DNA from: CAZNQW01 sp964575225
GTDB taxonomy: Bacteria; Chloroflexota; Anaerolineae; JAAYZQ01
Direction of reading: 5' to 3'
Assembly: GCA_964575225.1 (NCBI GenBank)
Contig: CAZNQW010000164.1
Coordinates: forward strand, 1-8,826
Length of the DNA stretch: 8,826 nt
The notes beneath the pieces are model-generated. The model did no database searches. It was given only the letters and a program-made list of their open reading frames with translations, and was not told where the DNA came from. Numbering within the stretch: the stretch's first letter is position 1; every line of letters begins with the position of its first letter. Made by a program: the position numbers and the translations under genes. Below, in pieces: positions 5,197 to 8,826 of this stretch.

Positions 5197-5225
5197 TTGT
5201 ACAATTAGCACTTTTGTGCTAAAAT
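5197..5225 (+). promoter_or_regulatory. uvrA promoter
   Basis: The -10 candidate TAAAAT (5220-5225) is preceded by TGC, giving an extended -10 as in the yraN promoter. TTGTAC (5197-5202) sits 17 bp upstream as a weak -35. The start site would be near 5232, leaving a leader of about 90 bases. The weak -35 and the overlapping palindromes suggest a regulated rather than constitutive promoter. Confidence 0.6.
5205..5222. promoter_or_regulatory. 18-bp operator-like palindrome in the uvrA promoter, candidate SOS box
   Basis: TTAGCACTTTTGTGCTAA is a perfect inverted repeat with 7-base arms (5205-5211 and 5216-5222) and a four-base centre. It lies in the -35/-10 spacer and overlaps the -10, the classical place for a repressor. 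Its AC-N4-GT core has the same spacing as known Gram-positive and cyanobacterial LexA boxes (GAAC-N4-GTTC; GTAC-N4-GTNC), and uvrA is a classical SOS gene. LexA binding is inferred, not shown. Part of the right arm also serves as the extended -10. Confidence 0.55.
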
Positions 5226-5229
5226 CGGC

Positions 5230-5259
5230 TTGCATTCGACCCGCCTCGGCCGGATGCAA
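5230..5259 (+). other. Possible stem-loop in the uvrA leader
   Basis: TTGCAT (5230-5235) pairs with ATGCAA (5254-5259). In RNA the stem extends by a U-G wobble and two further pairs (to 5238 and 5251). It would lie at or near the 5' end of the uvrA transcript. It may stabilise the message or be a remnant DNA palindrome. It is too short to call a regulatory RNA. Confidence 0.35.
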
Positions 5260-5321
5260 CACCAAGGGAAACCATCGTACTTGAATCCCACACAGCGCCC
5301 TGATTCCAGCGGAAGGACCGT

Positions 5322-8243
<2,922 letters not shown>

Positions 8244-8312
8244 TCGGCCGGGCGTACCGGCGCCTGTCCGGAGGGCGCTGCCGCGCACATCTTTCGCTTT
8301 TGGAGGTCCCTC

Positions 8313-8633
8313 ATGACCGACGTCACGTTGAGGCAATTTCAAAGCCGGGTAGACGATTGGATTCAGCAGGTGGGCAACGGCTACTTTTCGCCCCACGCCA
8401 ACCTGGCCCGCATCGCCGAAGAGGTGGGCGAGCTGGCCCGCCTGATCAACCACCAGTTTGGCCCCAAGCCCAAGAAACCGGAAGAGGCCGCTCAGGAGCT
8501 GGGCGAAGAGATGGCCGACATCATTTTCGCCATCATCTGCCTGGCCAATAGCCAGGAGATCGACCTCACAGCCAGCCTGGAGGGCGTCCTCGACAAGGTC
8601 TGGCAGCGCGACCGCCATCGCTACCAGGGATAG
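8313..8633 (+). CDS. MazG-like nucleotide pyrophosphohydrolase, YpjD type
   Basis: This 106-residue single-domain protein belongs to the all-alpha NTP pyrophosphatase group and closely follows Bacillus YpjD: GYFSPHANLARIAEEVGELARLINHQFGPKPKK is the hallmark stretch (positions 23-55). Metal ligands are E36, E37 and E40 in EEVGE, then E66 and D69 in EEMADIIF, followed by CLANSQEIDL and the terminal K95 and R99 region. The family hydrolyses nucleoside triphosphates, often non-canonical ones, to monophosphate and pyrophosphate; the exact substrate here is unknown. ATG 8313 follows GGAGGT (8302-8307) at five bases, the best ribosome site in the window. It begins 69 bp after uvrA with no evident terminator or promoter between, so the two are probably co-transcribed. 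Confidence 0.92.
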   Translation: MTDVTLRQFQSRVDDWIQQVGNGYFSPHANLARIAEEVGELARLINHQFGPKPKKPEEAAQELGEEMADIIFAIICLANSQEIDLTASLEGVLDKVWQRDRHRYQG

Positions 8634-8691
8634 AATATGGGGCGCCCGCCGAGGACCGCCCCTATCTTGCTGCCTGCGGCCCAGCCACGCT

Positions 8692-8730
8692 CAAAGACCT
8701 CCGAGATTTCGGAAATCTCGGAGGTCTTTG
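8692..8730. terminator. 18-bp perfect stem-loop downstream of the MazG-like gene
   Basis: The arm at 8692-8709 (CAAAGACCTCCGAGATTT) pairs perfectly with 8713-8730 (AAATCTCGGAGGTCTTTG) around a three-base CGG loop. It begins 58 bases after the stop codon and is the strongest hairpin in the window. The descending arm ends TCTTTG, with only three Ts, so it may terminate in either direction or just protect the 3' end. Its length and near-perfection suggest a mobile or dispersed palindromic repeat as much as a dedicated terminator. Confidence 0.65.
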
Positions 8731-8750
8731 CCGGAGGCAGGCCGCGACGT

Positions 8751-8793
8751 GTAGGGGCCGGTTTGAAACCGGCCAATAGGCATCAACGTAAGG
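8751..8793 (+). repeat. Modular palindromic repeat, full copy with an alternative core
   Basis: GTAGGGGC (8751-8758) is followed by a 14-bp core CGGTTTGAAACCGG and a 21-bp tail containing CAATAGGCATCAACGTAAGG (8774-8793). Head, tail and total length (43 bp) equal the minus-strand copy at 368-410, but the core differs completely while still forming a stem: GGCCGGTTT (8756-8764) pairs with AAACCGGCC (8766-8774). Positions 8794-8826 show nothing I can assign. Confidence 0.8.
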
Positions 8794-8826
8794 TCGACAA
8801 AAAGGACTTTCTCTGGCAAACTGAGG

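Noticed and set aside
4204..5265. Minus-strand open frame opposite the bPH and ANTAR genes
   Set aside because: It crosses two genes and a repeat cluster, and its composition is that of an antisense shadow.

Overview
This is a GC-rich bacterial chromosomal segment with every recognisable gene on the + strand. It holds housekeeping and DNA-repair genes, a two-component system, and intergenic regions full of palindromic repeats. Gene content (a YpjD-type MazG protein, and a PdtaS-like kinase with an ANTAR regulator) plus the many GTAGGGGC-headed palindromes suggest a Chloroflexota-like organism. That assignment is inference: no taxonomic marker is present, and Actinobacteria or Firmicutes-related lineages carry similar regulators.

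Layout: positions 1-23 look like the last codons of an upstream gene, followed by a 12-bp stem-loop. Positions 75-432 carry no convincing gene, only repeats, G-runs and a possible folded element. A strong promoter at 433-461 sits directly before yraN (472-861), whose mRNA should be leaderless or nearly so. miaA (839-1804) overlaps the end of yraN. After a short gap with a dRS3-like 20-bp palindrome comes a soluble GAF-GAF histidine kinase (1964-3583). A repeat-filled gap of about 270 bp ends in a second strong promoter (3801-3829). It drives a two-gene unit: a membrane protein with a bacterial PH-like domain (3857-4357) and a REC-ANTAR response regulator (4357-4932) that overlap by one base. 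A 270-bp repeat cluster then separates this unit from the uvrA promoter. uvrA (5322-8243) is followed 69 bp later by a small MazG-type pyrophosphohydrolase (8313-8633). The window ends in a near-perfect 18-bp stem-loop and one more modular palindromic repeat.

How the genes fit together: the kinase has the HisKA_2 HHRIKNNLQ motif of PdtaS, and the regulator has the REC-ANTAR architecture of PdtaR. They very likely form one signalling pair whose output is transcription antitermination through RNA, with the bPH membrane protein co-expressed with the regulator. uvrA and the MazG-like gene pair nucleotide excision repair with nucleotide-pool cleaning. An 18-bp operator-like palindrome fills most of the spacer and overlaps the -10 of the putative uvrA promoter, and is the best candidate for an SOS-type repressor site.

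I did not find a clearly new multi-gene system. The most interesting signals are the uvrA operator, the bPH/ANTAR unit, and a repeat family that keeps its flanks while exchanging its 14-bp palindromic core.
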